From positions 1 to 64,000 of the forward strand of contig OENT01000764.1 in assembly GCA_900239685.1 (NCBI GenBank): DNA of 64,000 nt. Direction: 5' to 3'. Source of the stretch: Rotaria macrura. Taxonomy: Eukaryota > Rotifera > Eurotatoria > Philodinida > Philodinidae. A program made the position numbers and the translations under genes. Below are positions 21,709 to 32,688 of this stretch, one piece after another; within the stretch, counting starts at the first letter, position 1, and every line of letters begins with the position of its first letter. The notes under the pieces were generated by a model. The model had not been told where the DNA came from and did not search any database. It saw nothing but the letters and a program-made list of their open reading frames with translations.

Positions 21709-24700
21709 GCTACTTTCTTAAATTTTATTTTATCGAAAATTTCAGAGAAATGAATTGAAACATTTTTTATGCGTCATAAACGAGTGTAAACCATTCTTTA
21801 CCGTCAAAACTAGTCGATCTACCTCAAAATTTACTAGAGTTTAACCTCAGTTGAGATTGCGTATGAAGACATATGTGGCGAACTTCTGCATTGACTTGTG
21901 GGTTTTGTAAAAGTATGCGGGTTTGCTTTTTCTTCTGCTACCTTCCCGATATTTTAATCTTGTGCTAGTGCTATACCGCAAAGACTCAATTGCAACCACA
22001 AGATTCAGATTTTTTGATTCTATTATTACAATAAAATTATCAATGCTTCGGAAAATATCTCTGGATACTACCCGTGTAAAAAACTTGGATAGAAATCAGA
22101 TTGAGATCGATTACAATTGATTGAATATCGATAATAATGAAAAATAATCCAGAAATAAAATCACGTATCATCGCTTATGGCGGTCATTTTCGCTTATAAT
22201 GGATTAAAAAATTCATGAACAAAACTGATTATAGTTAATGCAAAGCCAAGAAAATTGATTGAACTGTTTGTGATAAGTCTGAAAGGAAAATCGATATCTT
22301 CTGAACGATTTTTAATTCATTATAATCGAAAACAATCGGCATAATCGATGAAACGATGTTTTTTTTATTACTTTTGATTATAATGGATTTTCAATCTATT
22401 TTAATCTGATTTCTGCCCTTATTTCTTTATATGGGTAATATTGATTTATTTCTTCTATACTTTTAATTTTATATGCGTATTCGATGAGTATTTTCGGTTC
22501 CCTTGCTTTTATGATTATTTCCAACATCTAAATCAACTAACTGAATCCTGGCATGTTTATGGTAGACGTCAGTGGATACAAGGAAAGCCTGATGAGACTT
22601 AGGTACTCCTGCTATCTTCTCTTAATTATCTCTTAATGAATACAATCATGATGTTATATGTCTATAGATCTACCAGTAGACTTTTCGGATAGAGACGGAG
22701 TTTTATGCTGAAAGCTATTATCACAATCCTTCCGCAGTCAAACTGTGTGACTTACAGTGTAGCTTTTACAACAGATCTCCGAAAAAATGATGGATATCCG
22801 TTTATTTGAAATTATTTCTTCTTATTCGTTCAATTTACAATATAGAGTACAACGAGGTTATGCTTAAAATATTTATTGCATTAAGCCTCCAGTAATAAAT
22901 AATCATGTACGTATATTCCTTGGAAAGCATTTATTACGATCTGTGATAAATTCAGAACATACTTGACATTATCTATTTCTGGCGAATGAGTTCGAATTTC
23001 GACCCTACTTATTTGAAAATCTCTTTGAGATCGTTTTTCACATGAAAAAAAAATATTATTGAATAAAACGATGCAGCTGAAAAAATACAAGTTCTCGATC
23101 AACATTTTTTAGGTATATTGCATAGGCGAATGGCTTTCCAACTATTTGGAAAATATATGTTTAAATCCAAGAAAGATACGGAAGCTAAAAATAAATATGC
23201 GAAATGGTAAATTTTTATTTTTTTTCTTTGATGGGGCTATGAGAAGTAGACGAAGTGAAAGTTCACTGTGTACGTTTTAGTTTGAATTTTATGAATAAAA
23301 TAAAATAAAAACTGACGATACTCTTTTCTCTGCGTGTGCTGAAGGCGAGCAATAAAGATTATACGATTCGAATGAAGAAATCTTTTTTTTTCTGCGACAG
23401 ACAAACAAACCGAATTTTTGCTTGTGACGAATGGCATACAATAATTGGCAAGAGAGTGTGCGAGTAAAATTTTATAGACAGTAGACAATGTTGTTGACGC
23501 ATGCACATTGGGTTTTTTCTAGTCTTTTCGAAAGTGAAAGCAAAGGTGCACGTTATGTTGAATGATAAGAGCAAAGAGAAGAAGCAGAAAAGTCCAACAT
23601 ATGACGCAACTACTAAATTTCTTCACACACATCAAAAAGTGATATAAGATTGCAGAACCTTATCAAAGAAAATAATCGTTAGTCAATCCGATTTTGGTTA
23701 CAACATTCTCTCTCTTTGCTATAAAAAAACCGTAGAACAGAAAAGTTTCAAAAGGTTTTATGAAAGTTTACAGTGTAAAGATCTCAATTCTATCGTTGTC
23801 CAGGATGTCCTAAAATCTACCACATGCTCTGTTAAAAGGGTTTAATCACAAGTTGATGAATCTCAAAGATTGATTGTGAAGAGAGTATCAAGGAGCTCAT
23901 ACAATCGTTTACTAGGTTCATAAATCCTTAAAGGATTCGCTATACGTTGTAATCTCACCAGCAATTAAAAATTGGTGGGAGTCTAGTTGCTTCTCTTATG
24001 AGTGAGTAACAACGTAGCACTCATACAAAACCAAGATCCGACCATTTTTTTTCTGTATTATCGCTCTTCAATCAGTATTGGCGTTTATTTCCTACTGTTG
24101 CTTTGTGCACATGGCAACAGTAGTGTTGACATTAGAAAAGAATCGAAAGAAAACGAAAAATGAAGAAAGAAAAGCATACAATGATGGAACAGAAAATGTT
24201 ACTGAGTCAAAAAAGGAGGAAAGATATGAGTTCACATTACGATTAAAATTCGTTGCATGTGTCGTAATTTGCGAAACATTAAAATACGACACGAGGCATT
24301 TGTTGCGACATATTTTTCTTATCAAGAATACGACACATGTTGGAAGCGCGATTCGAACTTCTAATAGAGCGCATTTATCATTTTTACGGTAAAAGCATGT
24401 TATGCGCACTTTTTCAACTTATCCCAATTTAGTTATTCCTAATCTGAATAACTCAAGCAAGCTATATCTTGATATCTGACTGGTTATGAGTTGGTCCGAT
24501 TACTGTGCGACCACTTCATGTACAGCTAGTTGTACGCATAACAAAACGACGAATCAGATTCAACAGACAGAACCCAACAGATTCTAACTACAACATTTTT
24601 CAATGCTGAAAATAACAGCACGAAAACCAACGTCAGACACATAAACGTGACGCATTTTATTTAATTGTGTGTAATTATCAAGAAGCAAATCTTTCTGACT

Positions 24701-24732
24701 AAAATAAGTTATTGTTTCTTATCGAATTTCTT
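21709..24732. other. 3-kb intergenic stretch
   Basis: No supported gene. It contains an inverted-repeat element at 22091-22414 and, near 24320-24400, a sequence vaguely resembling part of a tRNA, which I do not accept as a gene. Confidence 0.4.
22091..22414. mobile_element. possible MITE with short inverted ends
   Basis: AGAAATCAGATT at 22091-22102 is matched exactly in inverted orientation ending at 22414, with partial similarity continuing about 10 bp inward. Internal sequence is rich in AATC/GATT units. I find no target-site duplication, so the boundaries are uncertain. Confidence 0.35.
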
Positions 24733-25617
24733 TCAATTGATTATCCCACTGGTTTTGAGACCCGATGCATTGAGTGCTTGCTGGTAATCGTATTTTACCA
24801 ATACAGTACTCTTTGCGAATTGTGTTTCAACTCGAAACACTTGTTGAAAATTTTCTTTTAAAGAGTCTTCGATTTGGGTGCTTGTGCCCTTGAATGTAGA
24901 ATCGAAATCGTGAAATTCGATTAACTGTCCTGTCGTATCAAGCTGTCCGGACAATTCCGTGAAACGCTCGCAAACATTCTCAATTATCTTTAATGTTTTG
25001 TCACGTGAAATAGGATTAGCCGAGTGAATGGTGAAATACTGATGAAAATTGTCCGGTAATCGCTGAGCTATCTTTGAATTCAAGATTTGTCGTTCGTCAT
25101 TGGTGAAAGGATGATAAATTCCAATAGCATGTTGCTGAAACATTGAACCAAGAAGAGCAGCCACACCGTATGCAATGCATTGTGAACCCATTACTTTCAC
25201 GTAAAAGTTATGTATTTGACCCCATTGTTGCGTCTGAGAAAGGCCGTCGTGTAGCAGGACCTCATGTTTGATATGATGATCAATCAGAATTGAGAGACAA
25301 TCGATGCCATCGATGACTTTGATATTCTCATTAAGTATACATTTGTGTGAGGCTTGAGTTTGAATTGATTTTGACACACCCGCCAAGTCTCTCTTTATAG
25401 TACCCACTGACAGAATGTACACTTGCATTTCTGAATTTACACCGTCATTGTCAAATGATGTTCGGACTTGATTATATGAATCAGGAACATAATTATTAGA
25501 TGAGGGCAAAATTTGAGTGAATTCCGAGTTAAGTTTGGAGTCTTGTGGATGGGAGTAAGCTTTTACGTTACCCAGCGATTCCGCCAATATTTGTTCATCA
25601 TTTCGGCTAGCATTCAT
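24733..25617 (-). CDS. unrecognised 294-aa protein
   Basis: A single-exon frame starting at the ATG at 25617, which sits one base after TTCTAG, a good splice-acceptor context (leader trans-splicing or a 5'-UTR intron). The N-terminal ~75 residues are Asn/Ser-rich and look disordered. From about residue 75 the protein appears folded: MQVYILSVG, a Cys/Asp-rich DGIDCLSILIDHH, a hydrophobic CIAYGVAALLGSMF around 160-175, and a helical C-terminal half. No signal peptide, clear transmembrane segment or catalytic motif is seen. The composition and length argue for a real gene. It shares the strand of the caspase and SAM-PARP genes 3-5 kb away. I cannot name a family; it may be lineage-specific. Confidence 0.65.
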   Translation of the reverse strand: MNASRNDEQILAESLGNVKAYSHPQDSKLNSEFTQILPSSNNYVPDSYNQVRTSFDNDGVNSEMQVYILSVGTIKRDLAGVSKSIQTQASHKCILNENIKVIDGIDCLSILIDHHIKHEVLLHDGLSQTQQWGQIHNFYVKVMGSQCIAYGVAALLGSMFQQHAIGIYHPFTNDERQILNSKIAQRLPDNFHQYFTIHSANPISRDKTLKIIENVCERFTELSGQLDTTGQLIEFHDFDSTFKGTSTQIEDSLKENFQQVFRVETQFAKSTVLVKYDYQQALNASGLKTSGIIN

Positions 25618-26555
25618 TCTAGAATTGGTCAAGATTAAATGATTGATTGTATTTTCCTACAACTGTATGATAGACTGTTCTAAGAACAAATTTGAAACGA
25701 CGCATGAGAATGGATGTTCCAGGATTAATTGTACTAAATCTCAGTGCATCTTTCTCTCGCTTCTCCATCACCAAAAAGAAATTTTCTATTGTGTCAAAAG
25801 AAAGTATTTCGTGGTCGAAAAACACTGGGAATTTCGTTTTTCAAAAACATTGTCTTTGACAAAATCAAAATTCGAACGATTCACATCCCTGTAATCATTC
25901 AACTGCGATTTTCTATTTTGTGAATATGTTTATTAATTTATGCACGCCTTTACTCATGAAAATCAATGCTAAAACTATGTTATTTAACACTAATAAATAG
26001 ACTCAGATGTCATAATTTTGCCATAAAACACTTGAGGTTTTAGTAATCGATTTATGACTCCACCAACTTGATGAAAGGGAGCTATGTACATAAGAATCAC
26101 AATAACACGAGTAGAGTCGAATTCTTTTCAATTTTATCGTTGGAAATATTTTTCGCTTCGGCATATCTCATTCTTATTGTAATGAAAAAGAGGGGATAAT
26201 AGAACCTGGAAGAGTGAAATGAAAATGAGACGAGAAAGGAATAATGAGAGGAGAAGTCCACTCCTTTTTCTTATACGTGAGTTACAGTTCTTTTATTGAA
26301 GGCAACACACACACAAGCTACTTCTCGCTCGTTCAAACTATAACAACTCAAAAAAGAAACTACTACCACTACTCTCTGCTCTCCCTTCGTTCTATTTTCT
26401 TCTCCTCCTATTTTCAGAGAGAGAGAAAACTGTCTTTAAGAACAGAAGAGCAAGAATATAGTGATCAAGCGAAAGAATGAAAAGAAGAGAGTGAAATAGA
26501 GAAAAGTGATGACGAGAGAAAAATAGAGATAAGAGAAGGAGGAGGAATAGGAAGG

Positions 26556-26665
26556 TGCCGTCTATCAAATGGGATGGTGCATAGAGTTGGTGGACGTCCA
26601 CCTCCAGTGTATGCAGAAGTGAAACGCCCCTTGCCATTGTATCATCCACAAGGCTGTCCATGCAC
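26556..26665. repeat. GT-to-CA fold-back block 6
   Basis: The G-rich left part (GGGATGGTG, GTTGGTGG) passes through the perfect 14-bp palindrome GGTGGACGTCCACC at 26589-26602 into a C-rich right part (CACCTCCAG, CGCCCC, ATCCACA). It directly follows a purine-rich tract and lies just left of a MITE-like element. Confidence 0.45.
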
Positions 26666-26682
26666 TGATGCCCCGTGGCATA

Positions 26683-26889
26683 CTTACGTCAAAGGGAGTG
26701 TTTTTCAGAGTTGAACTGAATTTTATGAACAGAATTGTCTTTATTCGTAACTAAAATGTAAACCACTAGGTCCTGACCGTTGAAGTGCATGAACTAGTGC
26801 TACTCTGGGTACAAATGAGGTTCATCGTTTTTGAAATCTTGTTCACAAAATCCAGTTTAACTCTGAAAAACATTCCCTTTGGGCTTAAG
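26683..26889. mobile_element. MITE-like element with ~50-bp inverted termini
   Basis: The left arm (from 26683, CAAAGGGAGTGTTTTTCAG then AGTTGAACTG) is matched by the reverse complement of the right arm (ending 26889, CAAAGGGAATGTTTTTCAG then AGTTAAACTG). Similarity continues to about 50 bp with few differences. The right end is followed by TTAA and the left preceded by TTAC, compatible with a mutated TTAA target duplication of the piggyBac/Kolobok kind. The interior is non-coding. Confidence 0.6.
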
Positions 26890-27273
26890 AATGAGATGTA
26901 CAAAAGAGAAAAATACTCACAACGGCATGATTAGGAACAATCGAAAAATTGAAACGAATTCGACCTTGCTTATGTTAGTATGATTCTTATGCACTAGAGA
27001 CTGCTTAATGCTATTATCAAACATATATAGATCGACGCAGAAATGTTCACTCTATGTTAAGAAAGTTATGACTAACCTTCTGCTATTATAGTTGGCGGAG
27101 TCATAAATTGATCACTACAAAGTCAATTTTTTTGCAGCAGAATGATGTCTAATGTCTCTAGAAAGTTTTTTATTCTATGCTTTCACAATCTTTCCAAGGT
27201 TTCTAGTAGTGTTGCTCATGAAAGAAAGACTTGTAACTGGTACCTGTGAGAGAGTGGATTTTGGTTGGAATTG

Positions 27274-27302
27274 ATCCCGGGAACCAGCTGGTCTACCGGG
27301 AT
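27274..27302. repeat. small GC-rich hairpin
   Basis: ATCCCGG (27274-27280) pairs with CCGGGAT (27296-27302) around a loop that contains the palindrome CCAGCTGG. The role is unknown. Confidence 0.5.
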
Positions 27303-28234
27303 TTGGGGACTAACTTTTCTACTTTCTTATTATTCTTACAGAGACACGTGCAACGTTCTTATTAGCTCTTATCATAGTCGCACACTGATAACTGAATATA
27401 TAATGAAATTTCGTGTGAATCTCACGAAAATATATTACACGTGAAAAATGAAAACACGTTTCTTATAAATAATTCCATAAATTTTTTGTACTGTTTAAAG
27501 ACTGGTTCGTTCTGAATTTTTTCTGGTATTACCGATACTGATGGTCAAAAACCGCATCAATTCTATTTATCGCGCTTTTCTCTTCGACAACACCCACATC
27601 CTCTTGCTGTTCACTATTTGCCTCGAACAAGAAAAAGAAAACTTTACTCAAAAACGAATGGTTGACAGATATGCGCTTATCGGATATAATCTTCCATTCC
27701 CACCAAAATATATATTGATAAATCCATCGGTCATCTATATTTTCAATACATTATCCATTTGAAACACATGGATCATCTATTGAACGATCTAAAATGTTTT
27801 TCTTTTGGAAAAGACAAAATGACAATCCTTCTGCTGGAGCTTCGTACTTCGCTAATCATCGATAGTCGACTCTATGACAAAATAACAGTTCCAGTATCAA
27901 TATCTTCATGATGCGTCTTACACGCCGATCAAAATTCGAAGAAACAAGCAAAACCAATCAATGATTGATTCCTTGAAAAGTGCTGCGTTAAATTCCACTG
28001 TTGTCCAGCATCACTCTTATTGAATTTTTTCATCTGTACTCTTTATCTTTCATTTTGGTACAATTACTTCGGTTTTAAGTATCTGTGTTGATCCAGTATG
28101 TAACGATTGCGCCGATTAAATTTTATTGTTAGGAGCATGTGATCACAGAAAAGAGCTCTCAAGTATCACCTCAGCATAATGCCATTAAAAGAATCGTATG
28201 GGCCTACTTATTTCGTTAAAAATAAAATCTTCTC

Positions 28235-28388
28235 TATGGGGTGTGGATGTTGGTTTATGGATGTACAGGTGTCGTGAATGTGGGTACGGAATCCCGCCGT
28301 GAATGTTACTTGATACGAGATTCATGCACAAATCCTTACACACCAGACCACAAGAACATCCACCAACATCCCACACACACACCCATCT
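28235..28388. repeat. GT-to-CA fold-back block 7
   Basis: GGGGTGTGGATGTTGG (from about 28238) is mirrored by CCACCAACATCCCACAC near 28360-28377. The reverse complement of the right arm reads GTGTGGGATGTTGG, so the arms match closely over about 14 bp and more loosely beyond. Confidence 0.6.
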
Positions 28389-28682
28389 CACCAGTCAACG
28401 TTTGTGAGTTTACCAGTGTAAGAGAGTAGTAGTAAGAGAAGGAGTTCTTCCACTACTGTTAGTAATGCTACAAACTCATATCAGCAGAAATCAAAGATAA
28501 AGTTCATGTAAATCTTTATTTTTCGATGATGTACTTTTTTTTCTTTTACAGCATTGCAAAAGAATTTTATAACTTTCAATAATCATTGTTTGGTTCCATC
28601 TATCTAGGTTAAAATGATGTGTATACAAAATTTAATTGTTTACTCATCACAGTAGCAATACTTAATATTAATAGTAGATTTT

Positions 28683-28925
28683 TTATTTTCCAATCGGAAT
28701 ACATTGACATTTGTTATTTGGTGGACGACCAAAATTAACGCAATAACCACCGCTTCTTCCACAACCTCCATCATTACAGCCACCCCATCCACTACTCCAG
28801 CATAAACATGACGAACATGTTCTAGCTTCTCCAGCTGGTGCTGCATCAGTCATCATTCGATCATCACCACAATGTAAAAGTATTACTATTGCTGCTGCAA
28901 TAAAAACGATAATAAATCTATTCAT
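28683..28925 (-). CDS. secreted cysteine-rich, defensin-like peptide
   Basis: An 80-residue precursor. Residues 1-19 form a clear signal peptide (MNRF then a hydrophobic I/V/A core), so the product is secreted. A short propeptide-like acidic/Ala segment follows. The mature part from about residue 36 has eight Cys, many Gly, and ends GGYC, a ten-residue spacer, then CQC and a basic tail. The G-x-C and C-x-C spacing near the end recalls CS-alpha-beta defensins of invertebrates, but the CxxxC helix signature is not exact (CNDGGC has four intervening residues). An antimicrobial or other extracellular role is inferred. The ATG is one base after CTTTCTTTTAG, a strong acceptor; a donor-like CGTAAGC near 29060 on the same strand could end a 5'-UTR exon, or the site could take a spliced leader. 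Confidence 0.65.
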   Translation of the reverse strand: MNRFIIVFIAAAIVILLHCGDDRMMTDAAPAGEARTCSSCLCWSSGWGGCNDGGCGRSGGYCVNFGRPPNNKCQCIPIGK

Positions 28926-29788
28926 TCTAAAAGAAAGTAAGAAAGCAAGCTCTGGTTACAAAATTGGTCATCAAGTTCGAGGCAAATAAATCTTATCCCA
29001 GAAAATAACCAAAATGAAAAGGAACAAGCGACGCAATCGTTTACTAAGGTTTCTCGCTTACGGACTGTTGCACTTGCATTTACCGATGTATTTGAATAGA
29101 TGAAGGAAGTAAAAATGAAATTCAATATGAAGTATATTTTTGCAGTAACTAATATAATTATATATATATATATATGCAAAAATAGTGGGGCGAAGTAATT
29201 TTATTTCTTTCTTCAATGTAAAAAATAACAGTGTCATCAACTCCTTGGGCCAAATCATCGAGTAGATTTCAGGTTACTTCCGTCATTTCTTTTTCAGATA
29301 TGAATCGTTCTTTGCGACTACACGTCAGATTTTCGAACGTACTTGAAAAATGAAAGAGATTAGAGGATATGTTGTTTTCGCTGGTTTTTATGAATGAACA
29401 AAGGGAAAAGCTTATTGGATAAATTTTTTCTAATGTTAAATGATTGATAGACGCTAAAGATAAGCACAAGATTTTAATAGACATTTCATTGTTTTTGACG
29501 ATATTAATCGTTGCCTTCTCAAACGAAAACGTGTACATACGATCATTTTCAACCTCAGATACTGATACACGAATTCCGAATCAGAAAAAACACTCATTGA
29601 GGAAATCGAAGAATCAGTATCATTTACTAGTGTACCTATTACCTTCGCTATGAATGTCAAAGTACTATCAACTGCATCCCGCCATTCCATGTGAAGCCCA
29701 TAGTATACTGTATTTCTTTCCACATTTTAGTTTTTCATAAAGGAATGAGGCCAAGGTACGACAGTAGAAAGCGAGAATATTTTAACAA

Positions 29789-30020
29789 GGTGCTTGTGTC
29801 TATGGGCCAGCTCGTGGGTATGGGTGGTCGCGTGGGGATGCGTTTGGAAGTGACTGTGGGTACCGAAATGTGTTTACGTGTCTTTTTTTGAATGTGTGGC
29901 TGATTATGGATGTTAGGGTGTGGGTGTCTTGATGTTGCTCGAGTATGGTTTTTTTTATGCCGATGTAGGTGTAGATGTGTTTTTCGAAGAGATCAAAATC
30001 CGTACCCACATCCATACGAC
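29789..30020. repeat. GT-to-CA fold-back block 8
   Basis: A long G/T-rich arm (GTGGGTATGGGTGG, CGTGGGGATGCG, GGGTGTGGGTGTC) spans about 29815-29930 and is followed by a short C/A arm (TACCCACATCCATAC) at about 30003-30017. It is the most asymmetric of the set. Confidence 0.45.
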
Positions 30021-30835
30021 TGCGAATAAATTATGCCGCAAGCTACTGTTCCAATCATTCATAGAACTGCTGAAAACGTTTCCTATCATGTATCCAAAAA
30101 TTACCGAACGAGCGTGATCATGTTTTGAATAAAATAAGAACCTAAAGAACCAGAGATCGGTGATTTTTATCATTCAATAAGGAAAACGTGGAGCTATCAA
30201 AATATACCTAAATTGGATTGGTACTCATTTGACTGATTAGCTGAGTTCTTGGCAAAAAAATTCAAGAAGGATATTGTAGAGTTATTCTCTTTTCCATGTA
30301 AAACTTCAACTGTCTTGCAGGTTTTCCTAAGATTTATAATGTCCGCTGATAGACTTTGATCACCTGGAAAGCGGGATTAATTTAGTTTGCTTAGTTGGAT
30401 AATAATATTTGTTCTTAGTTGTCAATTTCTAACCAATCATATTTCGATATACTTTACTGATTCTGGGTTTTTCCTCTTGGACGATGAAAACCGCATCGCC
30501 TTACCTCTCTCTATTCTTGATTCATTTCAAAGATGGCAACATTAGTAGTGTTCTTTATACCAGATGATATATATATATATAGTGCAATCTGTTCTACTAA
30601 ATTGTACAGATGAACAGATTCTCATGTTTCATTTCGTAAGTGCAAAATTCACCAATTCATGTTGATATCAAAAAGAAACACAATCGTATGTTTCATTGTT
30701 CATACTTTTTTGAGATAATTTTCTTCAAAAGAAGTTTTCACGGCACATAATAGTTATCGTACTGAAAATCTATCTGTCTATTTCTCTAGAATTTTTAGAG
30801 AAACAAAACTAGTCGCAACATTCCATGATAGATAT

Positions 30836-30912
30836 TGGCGGATGTGTGAGTATTAGGATCTAGATCTTCCCAAATTCAGAGTCTACCTCAACTCCAATAC
30901 CCATACCCTGTG
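30836..30912. repeat. GT-to-CA fold-back block 9
   Basis: The left arm is GGCGGATGTGTGAGTATTAG, the centre AGGATCTAGATCTT at 30855-30868 is nearly palindromic, and the right arm is CCAATACCCATACCC. This is the last such block; none was found to the right. Confidence 0.5.
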
Positions 30913-31443
30913 TATTAAAATGCGAGTATTAGGCTGATGGAAAGAAAAATTTGACTACATGCTTCGGTGTGCGATTTCAGTATCTACTGATAAGAAGTTT
31001 GGTGATTAAACATTAATGGTTCATAATTTTTGGTTGTTTTTTATCTTAGTAGCTTTCACATTTTTTCGTACGACTTTTGTTTCTTTAAAATGTTGTATGT
31101 TATAGGGGAATGGTTGGGAGCAAATTATAGAAGTGGCGAAGAATGATGCTATTTGAATATAGGAAACATGCATCTTGACTCGGCTTCCGTATTCGTGACT
31201 CCATCAATTACATTCACATAACAATAATTATCATTTCAATAGCAAGAAACTTATTATTAATTCGATCCGTTACAATGTTTATCATATGAATATTCAATTG
31301 TGTGCCCTACTGACATCTATCTTTGTTTTTCTTCAAATGGATAAATGTTAACCATCGACTGGTTAGTTATTGATCGATTTCAACCAAGCTCCATACAAAA
31401 TAGTATGATAAGGAATGGCAATTATTTAAGCATCATCATTTGA

Positions 31444-32688
31444 ATGGCTTTTCCAAGATCTCTCTATACTAGTTGGTGTTTACGAACTGTTCCGTTTCAA
31501 AGAATATTCCTACGTTCATCTTTTTCCACAATACCAACGCTAGACAATGTAGCACAACAATCACATCGATCAGCGTCTCGGTTCTCCATGAAAATTGCTC
31601 GATTCCTCTTTTCCAAAGATCACCTTAAACAATCGGCACCGCTATCAACTCACGCCCACTATACGAAAACTGAAAGCCCTGGTGATATACATGAAATAGC
31701 ACGAGAATTCTTACTTTCACTCGAACCAGGTTAGTGAAAAATGAACTGCCTTAAAAAGTAATTCGAATTTATGCCTTGAAGAACATCGACGAATTCTTTC
31801 TAAAGAATTAGTACAAATCGAAAAACCATCATCATCAACAACAATAGGTACAACAACAAACAGTACCATGCCAATTCTTCAGTCACAATTAGCTGTTGGT
31901 AAAAGAATTTTTTCAGTCTGATTTTCGAAGCTGTTTTCTTTAGTTTTTCTTGAAACTGGACTACCGTATATTGGCTTTGGTTTTGTTGATAATTTTGTCA
32001 TGCTCGTTGCCGTAGGAGCAAACTTTTCTCTCATGGTAAGAGCATGTGCTAAATTTGCTTTTCATTTTAGGGTGAAACAATTGAAGCATTTTTTGGTGTT
32101 GCCTTTTGCCTGTCTACTATGGCAGGTAATTGAAATAAAATTTAAAAAGAGAACAAATAGATGAATAAATTTTGTACAGCTGCTGCTTTGGGAAATGCTG
32201 TCAGTGATGTCATGGGCATTGGGTAAGTGTTTTATAGAAATTGATATTTATTTTTGCACGAGCCTTCACGTTATATGATTCTATTTGTCTAGACTTGCTG
32301 ATCGCATCGAACGAACATGTGGACGGTTTTTAGGTGCATTCGGAGTAAAACCGCCGAAATTATCGGCTGAACAATGGGGACACAAATCCGTACAAGTAAC
32401 TCAATTGATGGTAAAATTTCTTCGTTCTATAGAGATCCACATAAACAATGATTTTGCTATTTTTTTTAGTCGAAACTCATCTGTATTTTTGTTGGTATGT
32501 ATAAATGATATGGTTCGATGAATTTAATATATCTTTATTTTTCTTTTGAACAGGTTGTTTACTAGGTAGAAAAATATTCATATTATCATTATTATCTAAA
32601 TTCTTTATTCTAAATAGGAATGTTCCCATTACTCTTTCGTGATACTTCTACGAGTAAAAATAAAGTGACAGACAAAGATGATGCTTAA
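31444..32688 (+). CDS. TMEM65: transmembrane protein 65, mitochondrial inner membrane
   Basis: Nine exons reconstructed: 31444-31729, 31782-31898, 31944-32035, 32071-32125, 32180-32222, 32293-32410, 32470-32494, 32554-32565 and 32618-32688. All have GT-AG borders and keep frame, giving 272 aa. The N-terminus is Arg/Ser-rich with few acidic residues, as expected for a mitochondrial presequence. After HRRILSKELVQ come three membrane segments with family signatures: GLPYIGFGFVDN, ISTMAAAALGN-like STMAAAALGNAVSD, the soluble loop with GLADRIE, and a final CIFVGCLLGMFPL. Human TMEM65 is an inner-membrane protein linked to mitochondrial cristae and sodium/calcium exchange. Introns are 34-74 bp. Exon 8 is only 12 nt. 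SDHAF2 follows 195 bp downstream on the same strand. Confidence 0.93.

Larger units (their letters stand above)
25618..28682. other. intergenic with repeats
   Basis: No supported gene. It contains a purine-rich (GA) tract at about 26400-26550, GT/CA block 6, a 207-bp inverted-repeat element, a small hairpin at 27274-27302, and block 7. Confidence 0.45.
28926..31443. other. intergenic with GT/CA blocks and a TA repeat
   Basis: No supported gene. It holds (TA)n tracts at about 29158-29175 and 30567-30581 and GT/CA blocks 8 and 9. Confidence 0.45.

Noticed and set aside
24320..24410. tRNA-like segment on the minus strand (AAGTTCGAATCGC with a partly pairing acceptor stem)
   Set aside because: The T-stem does not pair, the anticodon arm has no 7-base loop, and the B-box is imperfect. 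At most it is a tRNA-derived relic.
26540..26700. Plus-strand frame with protein-like composition (GRPPPVYAEVKRPLP)
   Set aside because: It overlaps the GT/CA palindromic block and runs into the MITE end. The apparent composition is explained by the repeat, and no start or splice structure supports it.
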